Numbered from the stretch's first letter, positions 6,489-16,757 are shown. The stretch: 40,713 bases of DNA from Desulfobulbus rhabdoformis (GCF_016919065.1 NZ_JAFFQA010000046.1:1-40713), one strand, 5' to 3'. Translations and numbers: made by a program. Notes: generated by a model from the sequence alone, not told the origin.

Positions 6489-9482
6489 TCAGGAACGGGG
6501 CTGAAAAAAACGCAGCCGATTGGCGTTGGTGACCACGGTGACCGAGGAAAGCGCCATGGCGGCACTGGCAAACATCGGTTCCAACTGCCAGCCCAACACG
6601 GGATACAACAGCCCCGCTGCCAGGGGAATGCCAATAACATTGTAGATAAAGGCACCAAAGAGATTCTGACGTATGTTACGCAGTGTTGCCGTTGAAATGG
6701 CAATGGCATCCGCAACCAGCATGAGCGAATCACCGGTCAGAGTGATATCCGCATGTTCAATGGCCACATCCGTACCACTTCCCAGGGCAAATCCCGTATC
6801 GGCCTGGGCCAAGGCCGGGGCATCGTTCACCCCATCTCCAACCATCCCCACTCGATATCCCTTGGCCTGCAACTCCTGAATAACGGCCAGTTTCTCCTCG
6901 GGCAGAATCTCACTGTGCACTTCCGCAATCCCCACCTCACGGGCCACCGCATTGGCGGTTGCCGCGTTATCCCCGCTGCACATGACAACGGTGATATTTT
7001 GCTTTTGGAGGGCTGCAATGGCCTTGACCGAGTCAGGACGAAGGGGATCACGCAGAATCAAGAGTCCCAGGACCTCTCCAGGGCGTCCAAGCCAGATCGG
7101 GGTCCCACCCTTATCAGCGGCCTCCGCCGCCTGCTGTGCCAGCTCTCCCGGCAGAGTTAGCCCCTGCTCCTGCATATAGTGATGGTTGCCTAAAAAGTAG
7201 CGCTGCTCCCCAAAGTCCGCCTCTACCCCCCGACCAGGGACAGCGGAAAAGTTCTCTGCTGCAAGCAACTCTCCCTCCCTTTCGTGCAAGGATTGAATCA
7301 CCGCTTCGGCCAGGGGATGCTCGGACCCGCTCTCTAGACTTGCCGCCCACTGCACAACCTGATCCTCGCCTATCCCCACAGCCGGAATAATGTTCGTGAC
7401 AGCGGGTTTCCCCTCCGTGAGAGTGCCGGTCTTATCGACTACCACATGCGAAAGCTTTGAGGCACTCTGCAGGCCATCAGAGTTGCGAATCAGCACATTA
7501 CACTGGGCTGCCCGACTGGTCCCCACCATGATGGCAATGGGTGTTGCCAGTCCCAGCGCACAAGGACAGGCAATGACAAGGACTGCGATTGCTGCGGTCA
7601 GACCATGGGCAACGGGCAAGGTCTCCCCAAAAATCCACCAGGCGACAAAGGTGAGGCAACTAATCCCTATAACCACCGGTACAAAGATGCCAGCAATGGT
7701 ATCCACCAGCCGACCAATGGGTGGCTTGCTCATCTGTGCCTTCTTGACCATGGCAATGATGCGTGCCAGGGTAGTATCCTCTCCGAGCCTTCTCACCGCA
7801 AGGACAAAGGCCCCGGAACGGTTCATGGTGCCTCCGGTGACCGGATCGCCCTCTTTACGATGCACAGCTATTGGCTCGCCCGTGAGCATGGACTCGTCGA
7901 TCGTGGACTGCCCGGCAACAATCTCCCCATCAATGGGCACCTTCTCGCCCGGTCTCACCTGCACCCGGTCCCCAAGTCGCAAGAGAGAAACGGGTATCTC
8001 TACCTGAGCGGAATCCCGGACGACTCGTGCATTGCGGGCGCGCAATCCAACCAGAGCACCAATGGCCTCACTGGTGGTCCGTTTTGCCCGGGTCTCCAGA
8101 GCATGACCTAACTGCAAAAAGGCCAGAATCATCACCGAGGCGTCCAGATAAAGGTGGTCCGCTGCGCCGGGAATAAAATCGGGCTTGGCTATCACCAGCA
8201 CGGAAGAGAGCCAGGCTGCCCCCGTGCCCATGGCCACCAGGGTATCCATATTGGCTGCGCCATGACGGGCCTGTTTCCAGGCACCGATAAAATAATTCCG
8301 GCCGCTGAAGACCATGGTTCCCAGGCAGACCAGGGCAAGCAGAGCCCAGAGCAGACGATTCTGCTGAAGATGGGGAAAGACGCCTCCCATATGTCCGGCC
8401 ATGATGCCAAACCCCACAACCGCAGCCACGGCTGCCCGCTGCCAGGAACGACGAATTTCACGCCGGGTTTCTTCCGCCTGGGTCAGTCCGGGGTCGGTAT
8501 AGATTTCCTCAACAGTGACCTGATAGCCGGCTTCAGACAGCAGCCTCACCACATCTGCCGGATGCAGACTGGTGCCCACTTGCAACCGTTCCTCCTCCTG
8601 TTCGATATGCGCCTGAGCATCTCTGCTCAGCAGAATCTCCTTGACCTGTGCCAGTTCTTCGGCATCCGGCCAGGGGCTGAATCTGAGGTAGAATTCCTCT
8701 CCTGCCTGCGTTTGGCGAAGACTCGCCTCATAGCCGGCATCAGTGATCGTTTGCACCACCGTCTCGGGATCGCCGCCCTGTACCTGAGCCAGATTTTCAA
8801 TCAGATTCACTGATGCCAGAGAGACACCGGGCACCCTGCGAATGGCCTGCTCCACCCGGGTGACACAGGCAGCACAGTGCATCCCGGCCACCTCGATTTC
8901 ATACCCCGCATTTTTGGGAGCGGGCTTTTGGGACACCAGCGTCGCACCATAACCGGCATCGACAACTGCCCTCACCACAGTTTCAGGCTCTCCACCGCGT
9001 ACCCCGGCGCGTTTCTCCACCAGATTGACCTCTGCCGACTCCACGCCATCAACTCCGAGAATAGCCTTTTCCACTCGGGCAACACAACTGGCGCAGTGCA
9101 TGTCTTCAACCTGTAGCTCATACTCTCTGCCAGCCGCTTGCGTTGCAGAACTCTTTTGATCCGTCACCTCAGCCAAAGGACAAGCCTCAGCAGTTTGCAC
9201 CTGCTGCCTGGCCGGATACCCGGCATCAACCACCGCCTGTATAATCTGTTCAGGATCGCCGCCCTGGACTCTCAAGGTGCCCGCCTCAAGATCGACACGG
9301 GCATCCTGTACACCGGTAACCGAACCGGCCGCAGCCTCGACCCGCCCCTGACAGTGGACACAAGTCATATCGTCAACAATAAATGTATGGGATTCCTTAT
9401 CAACAACTGGAGGAAAAGGGGTAAACGAAGTCATAGGTATCTGAATCGAAGAAGGGGAAACGTTTTGCACAGGCGACACCAT
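6489..9482 (-). CDS. copA: Copper-exporting P1B-type ATPase
   Basis: A 997-residue inner-membrane Cu(I) pump. The N-terminus carries three heavy-metal-associated domains with CxxC motifs at C41/C44 (MTCVHC), C130/C133 (MHCASC) and C203/C206 (MHCAAC). A fourth copy of the fold (about 262-326) has no CxxC. The core has the actuator loop LTGEPIA, the intramembrane copper site IACPCALG (near residue 638), the phosphorylation site DKTGTLTEGKP (near 682), the nucleotide-binding SEHPLAEA and the hinge GDGVNDAPALAQA. CPC rather than other cation motifs supports Cu(I) export. The extra N-terminal domains make it longer than the common two-domain enzyme of about 800 residues. The gene appears monocistronic, and no copper chaperone or CueR-type regulator is adjacent. 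The start codon has only a weak ribosome-binding site; ATG at 9434 is an alternative. Confidence 0.95.
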   Translation of the reverse strand: MVSPVQNVSPSSIQIPMTSFTPFPPVVDKESHTFIVDDMTCVHCQGRVEAAAGSVTGVQDARVDLEAGTLRVQGGDPEQIIQAVVDAGYPARQQVQTAEACPLAEVTDQKSSATQAAGREYELQVEDMHCASCVARVEKAILGVDGVESAEVNLVEKRAGVRGGEPETVVRAVVDAGYGATLVSQKPAPKNAGYEIEVAGMHCAACVTRVEQAIRRVPGVSLASVNLIENLAQVQGGDPETVVQTITDAGYEASLRQTQAGEEFYLRFSPWPDAEELAQVKEILLSRDAQAHIEQEEERLQVGTSLHPADVVRLLSEAGYQVTVEEIYTDPGLTQAEETRREIRRSWQRAAVAAVVGFGIMAGHMGGVFPHLQQNRLLWALLALVCLGTMVFSGRNYFIGAWKQARHGAANMDTLVAMGTGAAWLSSVLVIAKPDFIPGAADHLYLDASVMILAFLQLGHALETRAKRTTSEAIGALVGLRARNARVVRDSAQVEIPVSLLRLGDRVQVRPGEKVPIDGEIVAGQSTIDESMLTGEPIAVHRKEGDPVTGGTMNRSGAFVLAVRRLGEDTTLARIIAMVKKAQMSKPPIGRLVDTIAGIFVPVVIGISCLTFVAWWIFGETLPVAHGLTAAIAVLVIACPCALGLATPIAIMVGTSRAAQCNVLIRNSDGLQSASKLSHVVVDKTGTLTEGKPAVTNIIPAVGIGEDQVVQWAASLESGSEHPLAEAVIQSLHEREGELLAAENFSAVPGRGVEADFGEQRYFLGNHHYMQEQGLTLPGELAQQAAEAADKGGTPIWLGRPGEVLGLLILRDPLRPDSVKAIAALQKQNITVVMCSGDNAATANAVAREVGIAEVHSEILPEEKLAVIQELQAKGYRVGMVGDGVNDAPALAQADTGFALGSGTDVAIEHADITLTGDSLMLVADAIAISTATLRNIRQNLFGAFIYNVIGIPLAAGLLYPVLGWQLEPMFASAAMALSSVTVVTNANRLRFFQPRS

Positions 9483-9617
9483 CGTCTGCTCTGCTTTTTA
9501 CGAGAAACTGTAAGCACGGTTCTCTTTTTAGGGAGTCTTAAAAAAAGATTCTGCATCCTTGAATATCTGTCGTCAAGGTATTTTCCCGATCAGGGATGTT
9601 CCCTCACGGACGAGACA

Positions 9618-10310
9618 TCAGGCGAGATAGGGCTGAAAGAGGTGGCGGATTTCCTCAAGCTTGTCTTCGATCACAAAGGGCATGATACGGGCAAACATAT
9701 CCAGGAGAATAATTGCATTGGCGGAGGAATCGCCTGTATTTGCGCCCCGCAGCCGATCAATGAGGGCCATATTGACGATTTGGAGGTCTCGGTAGATCTT
9801 TTCCAGACCTTCCAGGGAATAATCGACCGGCTGGCCTTCGCGAGCACGAAAATACTGGGCCAAAAGATACATTGAGGTGGAACGATAGATGGTTTCCTCC
9901 TCGCTTGCCAAGGGCAGGTGAAACCGGGCCATGGGTTTAAAAAAAGCGGTATGCGGGCAGCCACTCACCGCCATGACCACCCCCATAAAAGAGCTGAGTG
10001 CCCTCTGGGCCGTGGTCTGCTGAGAGACCACCCGCTCATCACTGGTCACCTCCAGGAAGATGGCATCATGCGAGAGAATAGAGGAAAAACGGTCCACCAC
10101 CCCGGCAATTGTTCTGGCCAGGGGGCACCATCTATACTGATCCGTATTGAGTGTACAATGGTTGCAGCGACAGTGCTCGATCCGAATCCAATCAGGAAAG
10201 GATTCACAGGATTCCTCAACCAGTTCGGTCGTCTTGGCATCAATACGCAAACTGATCGATTCAAACAGGCCATCGCCTTTGAAGGTATAGATCAGTTGTA
10301 TGCTTTCCAT
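9618..10310 (-). CDS. Conserved protein with a Cys/His motif (DUF6901-like)
   Basis: A 230-residue soluble protein. An N-terminal beta-rich part (ESIQLIYTFKGDGLFESISL) is followed by a compact motif, HCRCNHCTLN and then WCPLA, that could bind metal. A helical C-terminal domain contains SGCPHTAFFKPMARFHLP and STSMYLLAQYFRAREG. These segments match my memory of the DUF6901 family, whose function is unknown. The start at 10310 is chosen because GAGGAG lies just upstream; the longer frame begins inside the preceding gene. The gene follows the large PEP-utiliser-type gene with a 58-bp gap on the same strand, so the two are probably cotranscribed. Confidence 0.75.
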   Translation of the reverse strand: MESIQLIYTFKGDGLFESISLRIDAKTTELVEESCESFPDWIRIEHCRCNHCTLNTDQYRWCPLARTIAGVVDRFSSILSHDAIFLEVTSDERVVSQQTTAQRALSSFMGVVMAVSGCPHTAFFKPMARFHLPLASEEETIYRSTSMYLLAQYFRAREGQPVDYSLEGLEKIYRDLQIVNMALIDRLRGANTGDSSANAIILLDMFARIMPFVIEDKLEEIRHLFQPYLA

Positions 10311-10368
10311 CCGTTCTCCTCTGATTGTTTTTCTGGGGGTGCGGCCCCAGATCCTTCTCCGTTTCCGT

Positions 10369-13300
10369 TTACAGGGGCAGGATATGTACCTCCTCCCGCA
10401 AGGGATAATTTCCCTCGATAAGTAATCCATGGCGGCCATCAATGGCTATTGGGGTGCCAAAGGTGATACGGGTGCCGTTGATGTCGGCATATTCCTCGGT
10501 CTCATTGACCTGCATGTCGCGGCAGCCCACCACACAGGTCTTTTCCAGGCGGGTCGCCATGACCGAGGCATGCGAAGTCTGCCCACCGCGCGAGGTGACC
10601 AACCCATCGGCCAGTGAGATTTCACGAATATCCTCAGGCACGGTATCACGCCGAATGAGGATAAGATGGGTGTCGGGTTCCTGCTTGCGCAAGAGGTTGA
10701 TATTTCTTTCGGTAAAAACCGCCTTCCCCGACATGGCTGAACCGGAGACACCGATCCCCTTTGCAAGAATAGATTTATGGGCAAGATCGGAGTCGACAAA
10801 AACGGTGAGATGCTCCTTCTTCTTGATCGTGATCATATCACGGGTCTGCAGCATATAGAGCTGATCCGCCTCAGGTCCTTCAAAGGTAAACTCGATCTCC
10901 TGCGGATTCCATTCTTTATCGTAGACCAGCTCTCGGCTAATTTCCAGCAACCGCTTGTAAATCTGTGGAAAACGCAATTCAAGACTCTTGTTCTCATCAC
11001 GCCCGTCGAGTTCTGCCTGCTCAACGGAGATGGGATGACTGGTCACAAGCCCGGAGACGATATCCTCTCCCTGGTCGCCGATGGCATAATCCCCCCAAAG
11101 CGCCACCCGCCGGACTTTACGATAAGGGTGCGCGGTAAACAAAACGCCGCTGCCTGCCTGCAGGCTCACGTTGCCAAAGACCATGGATTGGACAATAACC
11201 GCTGTTCCCCAGTCATCGGAGACGCCCATCAAGTGACGATACTCTTCCGCCTTTGGTGTATGCCAGGAGTCAAAAACCATATCCACAGCGCCCACCAACT
11301 GCTCCCAGGGATCCTCGGGTATACCGACCCCACGGCTCAACACCGCCTGCCGGTAGTCCAGCGCCAGCTCCCGCATCTGCTCCGGGGTAAAATCACGCTT
11401 GTAGTGGATATCGTGCCGTTCCTTGTGCACGTTCATCAGCTCCTGAAAATCCTCGCGCTCCATGCCGTTGGCCATACCCCAGGATTGCTGAAAACGCCGA
11501 AAATTATCCCAGGCAAAATAGTTGGCCGCAGGATGCTTGACCACAAACTCCTCCAGCAGATCGACGTTGGCCCCTACATTATGGATCGTCGACATCACGC
11601 CGGGCATGGAAATGGCTGCGCCACTGCGCACCGAGAGGAGCAAGGGCCGATCCGGTGAGCCAAAGACACGCCCGGTCAGTTGCTCAAGACCGGTCACCGC
11701 CGCCCGTACCCGCCGCATATACTCATCACGGGCTCGGTCGAATTTTCGAATGGCACGATAACAGCGAAAAACCTCGGTGGTGATGGTAAAAGCCGGAGGA
11801 ACCGGCATCTTGTCTCGGGTGAGCAAGACCAGGTTAAACCCTTTGTTTCCCAGGTGAATCAGATCGTGGGTGCGCAGATTCTCGTCATGAAGGCTACTGA
11901 TCGCCTTTTTGGGATTGTAGGTCATGAGCAGGTCCAGGGTGGACTCATCGAGAATATCCTTCTGCGCCTCCAGGGTAGCGATAACCTGGCCGATAAAATT
12001 ATCCAGATGCTGCAGACCAAAGGTGGTGGAGATCAGGTCCCGAAAAAACATCTCTGAGATGCGCAGGACCGTTTCCGGCATATTCTTCTCATTCCAGGAG
12101 CTGTGATACTTGATCAGCAGGTTGTCCTTCCCCAGTTGAGGCACGATAATCGAGAGGTTATTCTGGTGAATATTGGTGTAGTAGGCATAGATGATATCTT
12201 TGACCCCCTCGGAGAGACCGCGCATGATATCCAAATGCTGGGTATAGGAGAAACGCCGGATGCCAATGGAGGTTGCCAGCAGGCTTATGTAGGTATCCAG
12301 CCGTCGGCTGGAGATGCCGTCCACCTGCAGCGCCCGGCTAAATAGGCGCAAACATTTCAGAATACGAATAAAGGTTGCCTGGGTAATAAAGTTGAGATTC
12401 ACCGTGGCAAAGAGCTTTTCCAGATAGATATTGGCCAGACTCTCGAGGCGGAAGGTGAGTCCCAGAGCATCGAACTTGCGCTCTGAATACCGGCCATAGA
12501 CCGAAGGAATATCCACGGCAATATGCCGTTTATAATAGATCTCTTCTTTGGGCTCGAATTTCTCCGGGCTCAAAATGACTCCCTGCAGATGCTCCAGCTC
12601 ATCAAAGAGTGCCTCCAGGCAGCGAATGGGGTCATCTTCTTCCAGAACCTCCAACAGCTTGGCCAGCTCAGGGAAGCCATTGCCAATAGCATGGCGGAGC
12701 TGCAGGTGAATCTCGGGTAGGCTCAGGTTATACTTCTGATGGAGCAGCTTATACATGCGCACCAGCAGAGAAAACCGCCGCCGTTCCACTTCAGAGAGAT
12801 CAGTCTGACGGTCCAAAAATTCCTGCCGCTCGTTTTCGGGCCAGTCAAGGATCTGCACCATGCGGTTAAAGCGCAACTCCTGTTTGATGCGCCCGGCCAG
12901 TTGATGCTGATCATCGACAAAGGGGCCGGTCGTTTGCACCTGTTGCAGCACCTCCTCGGGGAGGTAATCCCGCAGGTAGGCCTTGTCCAGGGTTATCCAG
13001 AAGGTGAAGATGGCCTCGATAAAACCGACGATCAAATTGCTGGACTCCACATGGGACTGTTTCCGGAGAAAATGAATGAGCACATCCTTTCGCTTATGGA
13101 TCTCGTCAAGCTCGGTGGAGACATCGCGAAGCTCACCCTCGGCGCCAATCTCATTGAAAAAGACCGGCATCAACTTGGTAAACTGCTTGGCCAGGTTATA
13201 AATGGGGCCGATGGGATGGTTGAGCAGGTCGGTGATATCTCGCTGAAAGAGATCGGTGTCGCGAACGCAGGTTCCGGAGAGATGCAGGTTAATGATCAGA

Positions 13301-14628
13301 GCGGAGAACAGGGTCGAACACCATTTGGGTTCCTGGGCTATCAGGTGCAGCCAGACACGGATATTGGTGAGATGGGCAGGGTTGGCGATGGGCTGCCAGT
13401 CTTCATCCACGCCGCGGACGCTGGCGTACTGAAAACCAAAACGCACGGTCTCCCACAAAAAGGCCTCAACCAGACGTGAATTGCCCCGTTTGAAGACCTC
13501 GTTACCAATCACCTGAATACACTGCAGGGAGGTATGCGGGTAGCGCCGAACATTGGCCTTGAGCAGGTGAAAGGTGGTGACAAAAAACTGCTCGATCTCT
13601 TCAAAGCTTTGCTTACGAATGAGCTGGACCAGAGAGCGGTTGATCTCTCGCAGGGTCTCCTCATGAATAAGAGTGAGCCCCTTGGTCTCCATGGTGCGGA
13701 AAAGAAAAAGCAGCTTCCGATTTTCAATGAAATGGGCGGTCTGATCATCGAAGCTCTCCACCACGACCATCTTTGATGGGATTTCTTTATACAGCCGAAC
13801 CAGATCCATATGATTGGGCAGGGTGAGAATCTTCTCCAATGCTCCCTGGTAGTCGCTCTCAAAATCTATCGAGGCAAGCATCTGCAGACATTCCTGAATG
13901 CGCGCATGCGAGATCCCCTGCAAGAGAGTTTTCCCTTTCCATTTATGACAATACTCCCCACATTTTTTTTCAAACCAGGGCAAGGGATCATCCTCGGAAA
14001 GCCAGTACTCGTAATTGCGAACGAGGATGGCGCGCATCAAAAGAGAAAGTGCCTGGACATCATAGGTGATCTCGGGCTGCTGCCTTCGTAAAGCGATAAC
14101 CTTTTGCGCCATCTTCCGTACCGGGTGATGCCCCTGAACCATGGAGAGCATAACCTGGGGCTCACGCTCATCCAGGTCTGCAAGGCGAGAAAAAAATTCG
14201 GAAAAGGCTCCTTCAAAACGGAAGAGGGTCGGGCTGTCCATGGTGAGGATAAGCTTGTCGGCGTAGGCAAGCATGGCCTCCAGAATCCGCTGGAGAAGCC
14301 AGTCATTGCGGCTTGAGTCCTTGAGTGCGTCAAAAAAGATCGACATAAACAGGGAAAAAGCCTCCGGCCCCTGCTCATGGTCGCGGTAGTGGTTGCAGTT
14401 TTTGAGTACATAGGCCCGCAACTCGGGGATGATCAGCTTCCAGTTGCGGTAGGGATGCCCTATTTCATAGAGGAGTGCGTCAAGCTTGCCTAAAATCCCC
14501 TGAAAACGGCTAACCACATCCCGAAGCAACTCGTACGCGGGGTTAATAACAGCGGGTGCAGCGGTTTCACGCAGGTTTGCTTTGAGGGCATCAGAGACCA
14601 GGGGCAAGGGACAGGAGTCGTTGGACAT
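10369..14628 (-). CDS. Giant protein with PPDK/PEP-synthase nucleotide-binding and phospho-His domains
   Basis: A 1419-residue cytoplasmic protein. The last 450 or so residues match the ATP-binding domain of pyruvate phosphate dikinase and PEP synthase (KGFNLVLLTRDKMPVPPAF, LLLSVRSGAAISMPGVM, QAGSGVLFTAHPY, EFTFEGPEADQLYMLQTRD). They are followed by the swivelling phospho-histidine domain, with TSRGGQTSHAS near residue 1350, where His is the phosphate carrier. The C-terminal PEP/pyruvate-binding barrel of the classic enzymes is absent. The first 900 residues are mainly helical, of no family I know, and include EEVERRRFSLLVRMYKLLHQ-like helices. ATP-dependent phosphotransfer to an unknown acceptor is the likely chemistry. 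The ATG at 14628 has a strong GGAGGAGG upstream. It heads a probable two-gene unit with the DUF6901-like gene. Confidence 0.85.
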   Translation of the reverse strand: MSNDSCPLPLVSDALKANLRETAAPAVINPAYELLRDVVSRFQGILGKLDALLYEIGHPYRNWKLIIPELRAYVLKNCNHYRDHEQGPEAFSLFMSIFFDALKDSSRNDWLLQRILEAMLAYADKLILTMDSPTLFRFEGAFSEFFSRLADLDEREPQVMLSMVQGHHPVRKMAQKVIALRRQQPEITYDVQALSLLMRAILVRNYEYWLSEDDPLPWFEKKCGEYCHKWKGKTLLQGISHARIQECLQMLASIDFESDYQGALEKILTLPNHMDLVRLYKEIPSKMVVVESFDDQTAHFIENRKLLFLFRTMETKGLTLIHEETLREINRSLVQLIRKQSFEEIEQFFVTTFHLLKANVRRYPHTSLQCIQVIGNEVFKRGNSRLVEAFLWETVRFGFQYASVRGVDEDWQPIANPAHLTNIRVWLHLIAQEPKWCSTLFSALIINLHLSGTCVRDTDLFQRDITDLLNHPIGPIYNLAKQFTKLMPVFFNEIGAEGELRDVSTELDEIHKRKDVLIHFLRKQSHVESSNLIVGFIEAIFTFWITLDKAYLRDYLPEEVLQQVQTTGPFVDDQHQLAGRIKQELRFNRMVQILDWPENERQEFLDRQTDLSEVERRRFSLLVRMYKLLHQKYNLSLPEIHLQLRHAIGNGFPELAKLLEVLEEDDPIRCLEALFDELEHLQGVILSPEKFEPKEEIYYKRHIAVDIPSVYGRYSERKFDALGLTFRLESLANIYLEKLFATVNLNFITQATFIRILKCLRLFSRALQVDGISSRRLDTYISLLATSIGIRRFSYTQHLDIMRGLSEGVKDIIYAYYTNIHQNNLSIIVPQLGKDNLLIKYHSSWNEKNMPETVLRISEMFFRDLISTTFGLQHLDNFIGQVIATLEAQKDILDESTLDLLMTYNPKKAISSLHDENLRTHDLIHLGNKGFNLVLLTRDKMPVPPAFTITTEVFRCYRAIRKFDRARDEYMRRVRAAVTGLEQLTGRVFGSPDRPLLLSVRSGAAISMPGVMSTIHNVGANVDLLEEFVVKHPAANYFAWDNFRRFQQSWGMANGMEREDFQELMNVHKERHDIHYKRDFTPEQMRELALDYRQAVLSRGVGIPEDPWEQLVGAVDMVFDSWHTPKAEEYRHLMGVSDDWGTAVIVQSMVFGNVSLQAGSGVLFTAHPYRKVRRVALWGDYAIGDQGEDIVSGLVTSHPISVEQAELDGRDENKSLELRFPQIYKRLLEISRELVYDKEWNPQEIEFTFEGPEADQLYMLQTRDMITIKKKEHLTVFVDSDLAHKSILAKGIGVSGSAMSGKAVFTERNINLLRKQEPDTHLILIRRDTVPEDIREISLADGLVTSRGGQTSHASVMATRLEKTCVVGCRDMQVNETEEYADINGTRITFGTPIAIDGRHGLLIEGNYPLREEVHILPL

Positions 14629-14797
14629 GGGCGACCTCCTCCATGGAGAGAAAAAAGTAAGGCCTTTTGGGCACACTCCCGGCAGCACAGAAGAGAACAG
14701 GTTGTGGAGCGTGATAGACCGTGAGTATTGAGGATAGTTTGTATTGTAGTGTGGTTAGCTGCGAAAGTCAGCAGGAGATTTTTGCCGCCACGGTATA

Positions 14798-15493
14798 TCA
14801 GCCCAGAAGAGAGTAAAGACTCTGATAGACCAGCGGTAAAAAAATGGCGGGTAGGAGATTTCCGACCCGAATTTTGACAATCCCAAGCATATTGAGCCCG
14901 ATCGCCACGATCAACAACCCTCCGATCGAACTCATCTGAGTAACGGCTACGGGGGAAAGAAATGGTTTGAGCATACCCGCGGTAAGGGTCAGGCTGCCCT
15001 GATACACAACCACAGATATGCTGGAAAGGAGCACACCTATCCCCATGGTCGAAGCAAAAACCACCGAGATTACACCATCAATAATCGACTTGGCAAACAG
15101 GGTCTGATGTTGGCCGGTCAGACCGCTTTCCAGCGAGCCGACAATGGCCATGGAGCCCACACAGTAGACCAGACTCGCCGTGACAAAGCCCCGGGCCAGG
15201 GAGCGGGTATCGCCGGTTTTCGCGCCCACCTTTTTTTCAATCCACCGCCCCATGGCCTCCAGACGTCCTTCAATCTGAAGCCATTCGCCCATCAGGCCAC
15301 CAACGACCATGGAAAGAATCACCACCAGAAGGTTTTCGGCAAGGAGCCCATTTTTCCAGCCAATGAGAATGACAGAGAGCCCTACCCCCTGGATGATGGT
15401 CTGTTTATACTGCTCTCCAATACCTTTGCTGCAAACTAGCCCCAATAGGCTCCCCAGGATAATAGCCAGTCCATTGACGATGGTTCCTAACAT
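14798..15493 (-). CDS. DUF554 (YqgA/YdfK-like) membrane protein
   Basis: A 231-residue inner-membrane protein with six or seven hydrophobic segments. It starts MLGTIVNGLAIILGSLLGL and has QGVGLSVILIGW, VGGLMGEWLQIEGRLE, YCVGSMAIVGSLESG and a C-terminal GGLLIVAIGLNML. These are hallmarks of the DUF554 family, a putative transporter whose substrate is unknown. An in-frame TTG at 15496 is an alternative start, but ATG at 15493 follows GGAG at a good distance. The gene begins 4 bp after the stop of the serine hydrolase gene, so the two are almost certainly translated from one mRNA. Confidence 0.9.
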   Translation of the reverse strand: MLGTIVNGLAIILGSLLGLVCSKGIGEQYKQTIIQGVGLSVILIGWKNGLLAENLLVVILSMVVGGLMGEWLQIEGRLEAMGRWIEKKVGAKTGDTRSLARGFVTASLVYCVGSMAIVGSLESGLTGQHQTLFAKSIIDGVISVVFASTMGIGVLLSSISVVVYQGSLTLTAGMLKPFLSPVAVTQMSSIGGLLIVAIGLNMLGIVKIRVGNLLPAIFLPLVYQSLYSLLG

Positions 15494-15497
15494 CAAC

Positions 15498-16757
15498 TCA
15501 CTCCGATTGACAGGAATCTTGCATCATAGGCTTTTGGGGCAAGGGGGTTGAGCGCCCATAGACCGCGTCACGAATTTCCAGCGGGAAACGGCCCGAGACC
15601 CCTTCAAGAGCGGTGTTGGTCAAGGCAACAACCACCAGCTTCTGCTCGGGATCAACAAACCAGGAGTGCCCCCAAACCCCACCCCAACTCCAGGTACCAG
15701 CAGACTGAGGGGTCTTGGCGCGTTCGGGGTCACGCAGGACAGCTCCGCCATAGCCAAAGCCCCAGCCTGGTCCAGCAAGGACATAAAACGTTCCCGTATG
15801 ATTGGTCATGAGGGACTGAGCCACTGCTGGGGGGAGGAGGTTGCCTCCGCCAGTTCGAATAACTTCAAGCAGATGCGCCATATCTGAAGCGGTCCCGCTC
15901 ATACCGCTTCCTGCCAAAGAAGACATGCTCCGATTAAGAATCCTTCCCGGTGAAAAAACGATACCATTGTTTTCACCAAAACGAACGATATGGGGCTCCC
16001 CCATGCGAACAGGAGGAGTACCATCGCCGTATGGTGTGGTGAGACGGGCGGGATCAATTGGGTAAAATCCGGTATCGCGCATACCGGCCGGTAAGGTTCC
16101 CCACTGGCGGACCGCGTCTTCTAACGACATGCCCGTTGCCTGCTTCAAAACGACCCCAAGTACATCAATCGCCAGGGAGTACCCCCAGCCTTTGCCGGGG
16201 ATATAGGCCAAGCCAGCTGCACGTATTCGATTCAGCTCTTCCTCTTCAGCTGTAATTTTCGAACTTCCTGGTTCCGAGGTGATGCGTACACTCTGCTTTG
16301 CAAAATCCGAAGAAAGTCCAGCGGTATGGGTCAAGAGCTGATGCAGAGTTATGCAGGGCATCGAGCCATCTCGCAACTTGGGTTTGAAGTCCGGAATATA
16401 TCGAGTCACCGGATCATTCAGACTCAGCTTGCCCGCTTCCACCAATCGCAGCAGGGCCACCGTGACAATAGGCTTGGAGAGCGAGGCAAAACGAAAAATA
16501 TGGTCTTTACGCATCGGGATTCCTGCCTCCCGATCCGCATATCCTGCGGCCTGATGAAAGACAGTTTTGCCGTTTTCCAAAACAATCACTACAGCTCCCA
16601 CTATACGTTGTGAGCTAACAGCCTGCTGGAGCACCCGGTCGATACGCAAGGCAAGGCGAGTGTCGTTTTCGTTCTCTCCGGCAACGGCAGGAGCTGGCGT
16701 GAACAACGCACACAAGACGAGTGTGATTCCCCAGAAAAAAATAAAATGTCTGAACAT
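15498..16757 (-). CDS. Exported beta-lactamase-family serine hydrolase
   Basis: A 419-residue protein of the class C beta-lactamase / penicillin-binding-protein / esterase superfamily. The N-terminus MFRHFIFFWGITLVLCALF, ending PAVAG, is a signal peptide, so it acts in the periplasm or outside. The nucleophile motif SLSK lies in RFASLSKPIVTVALL, the second motif is Y-S-L (GWGYSLAID) in place of the usual Y-x-N, and HSWF near the C-terminus occupies the KTG/HxG position. Nearby HQLLTHTAGL and GLAYIPGKGWGYS are typical of the esterase-like branch, so peptide or ester hydrolysis is likelier than antibiotic resistance. The start at 16757 follows GGAG; the longer frame to 16817 would bury the signal peptide. 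Confidence 0.9.
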   Translation of the reverse strand: MFRHFIFFWGITLVLCALFTPAPAVAGENENDTRLALRIDRVLQQAVSSQRIVGAVVIVLENGKTVFHQAAGYADREAGIPMRKDHIFRFASLSKPIVTVALLRLVEAGKLSLNDPVTRYIPDFKPKLRDGSMPCITLHQLLTHTAGLSSDFAKQSVRITSEPGSSKITAEEEELNRIRAAGLAYIPGKGWGYSLAIDVLGVVLKQATGMSLEDAVRQWGTLPAGMRDTGFYPIDPARLTTPYGDGTPPVRMGEPHIVRFGENNGIVFSPGRILNRSMSSLAGSGMSGTASDMAHLLEVIRTGGGNLLPPAVAQSLMTNHTGTFYVLAGPGWGFGYGGAVLRDPERAKTPQSAGTWSWGGVWGHSWFVDPEQKLVVVALTNTALEGVSGRFPLEIRDAVYGRSTPLPQKPMMQDSCQSE

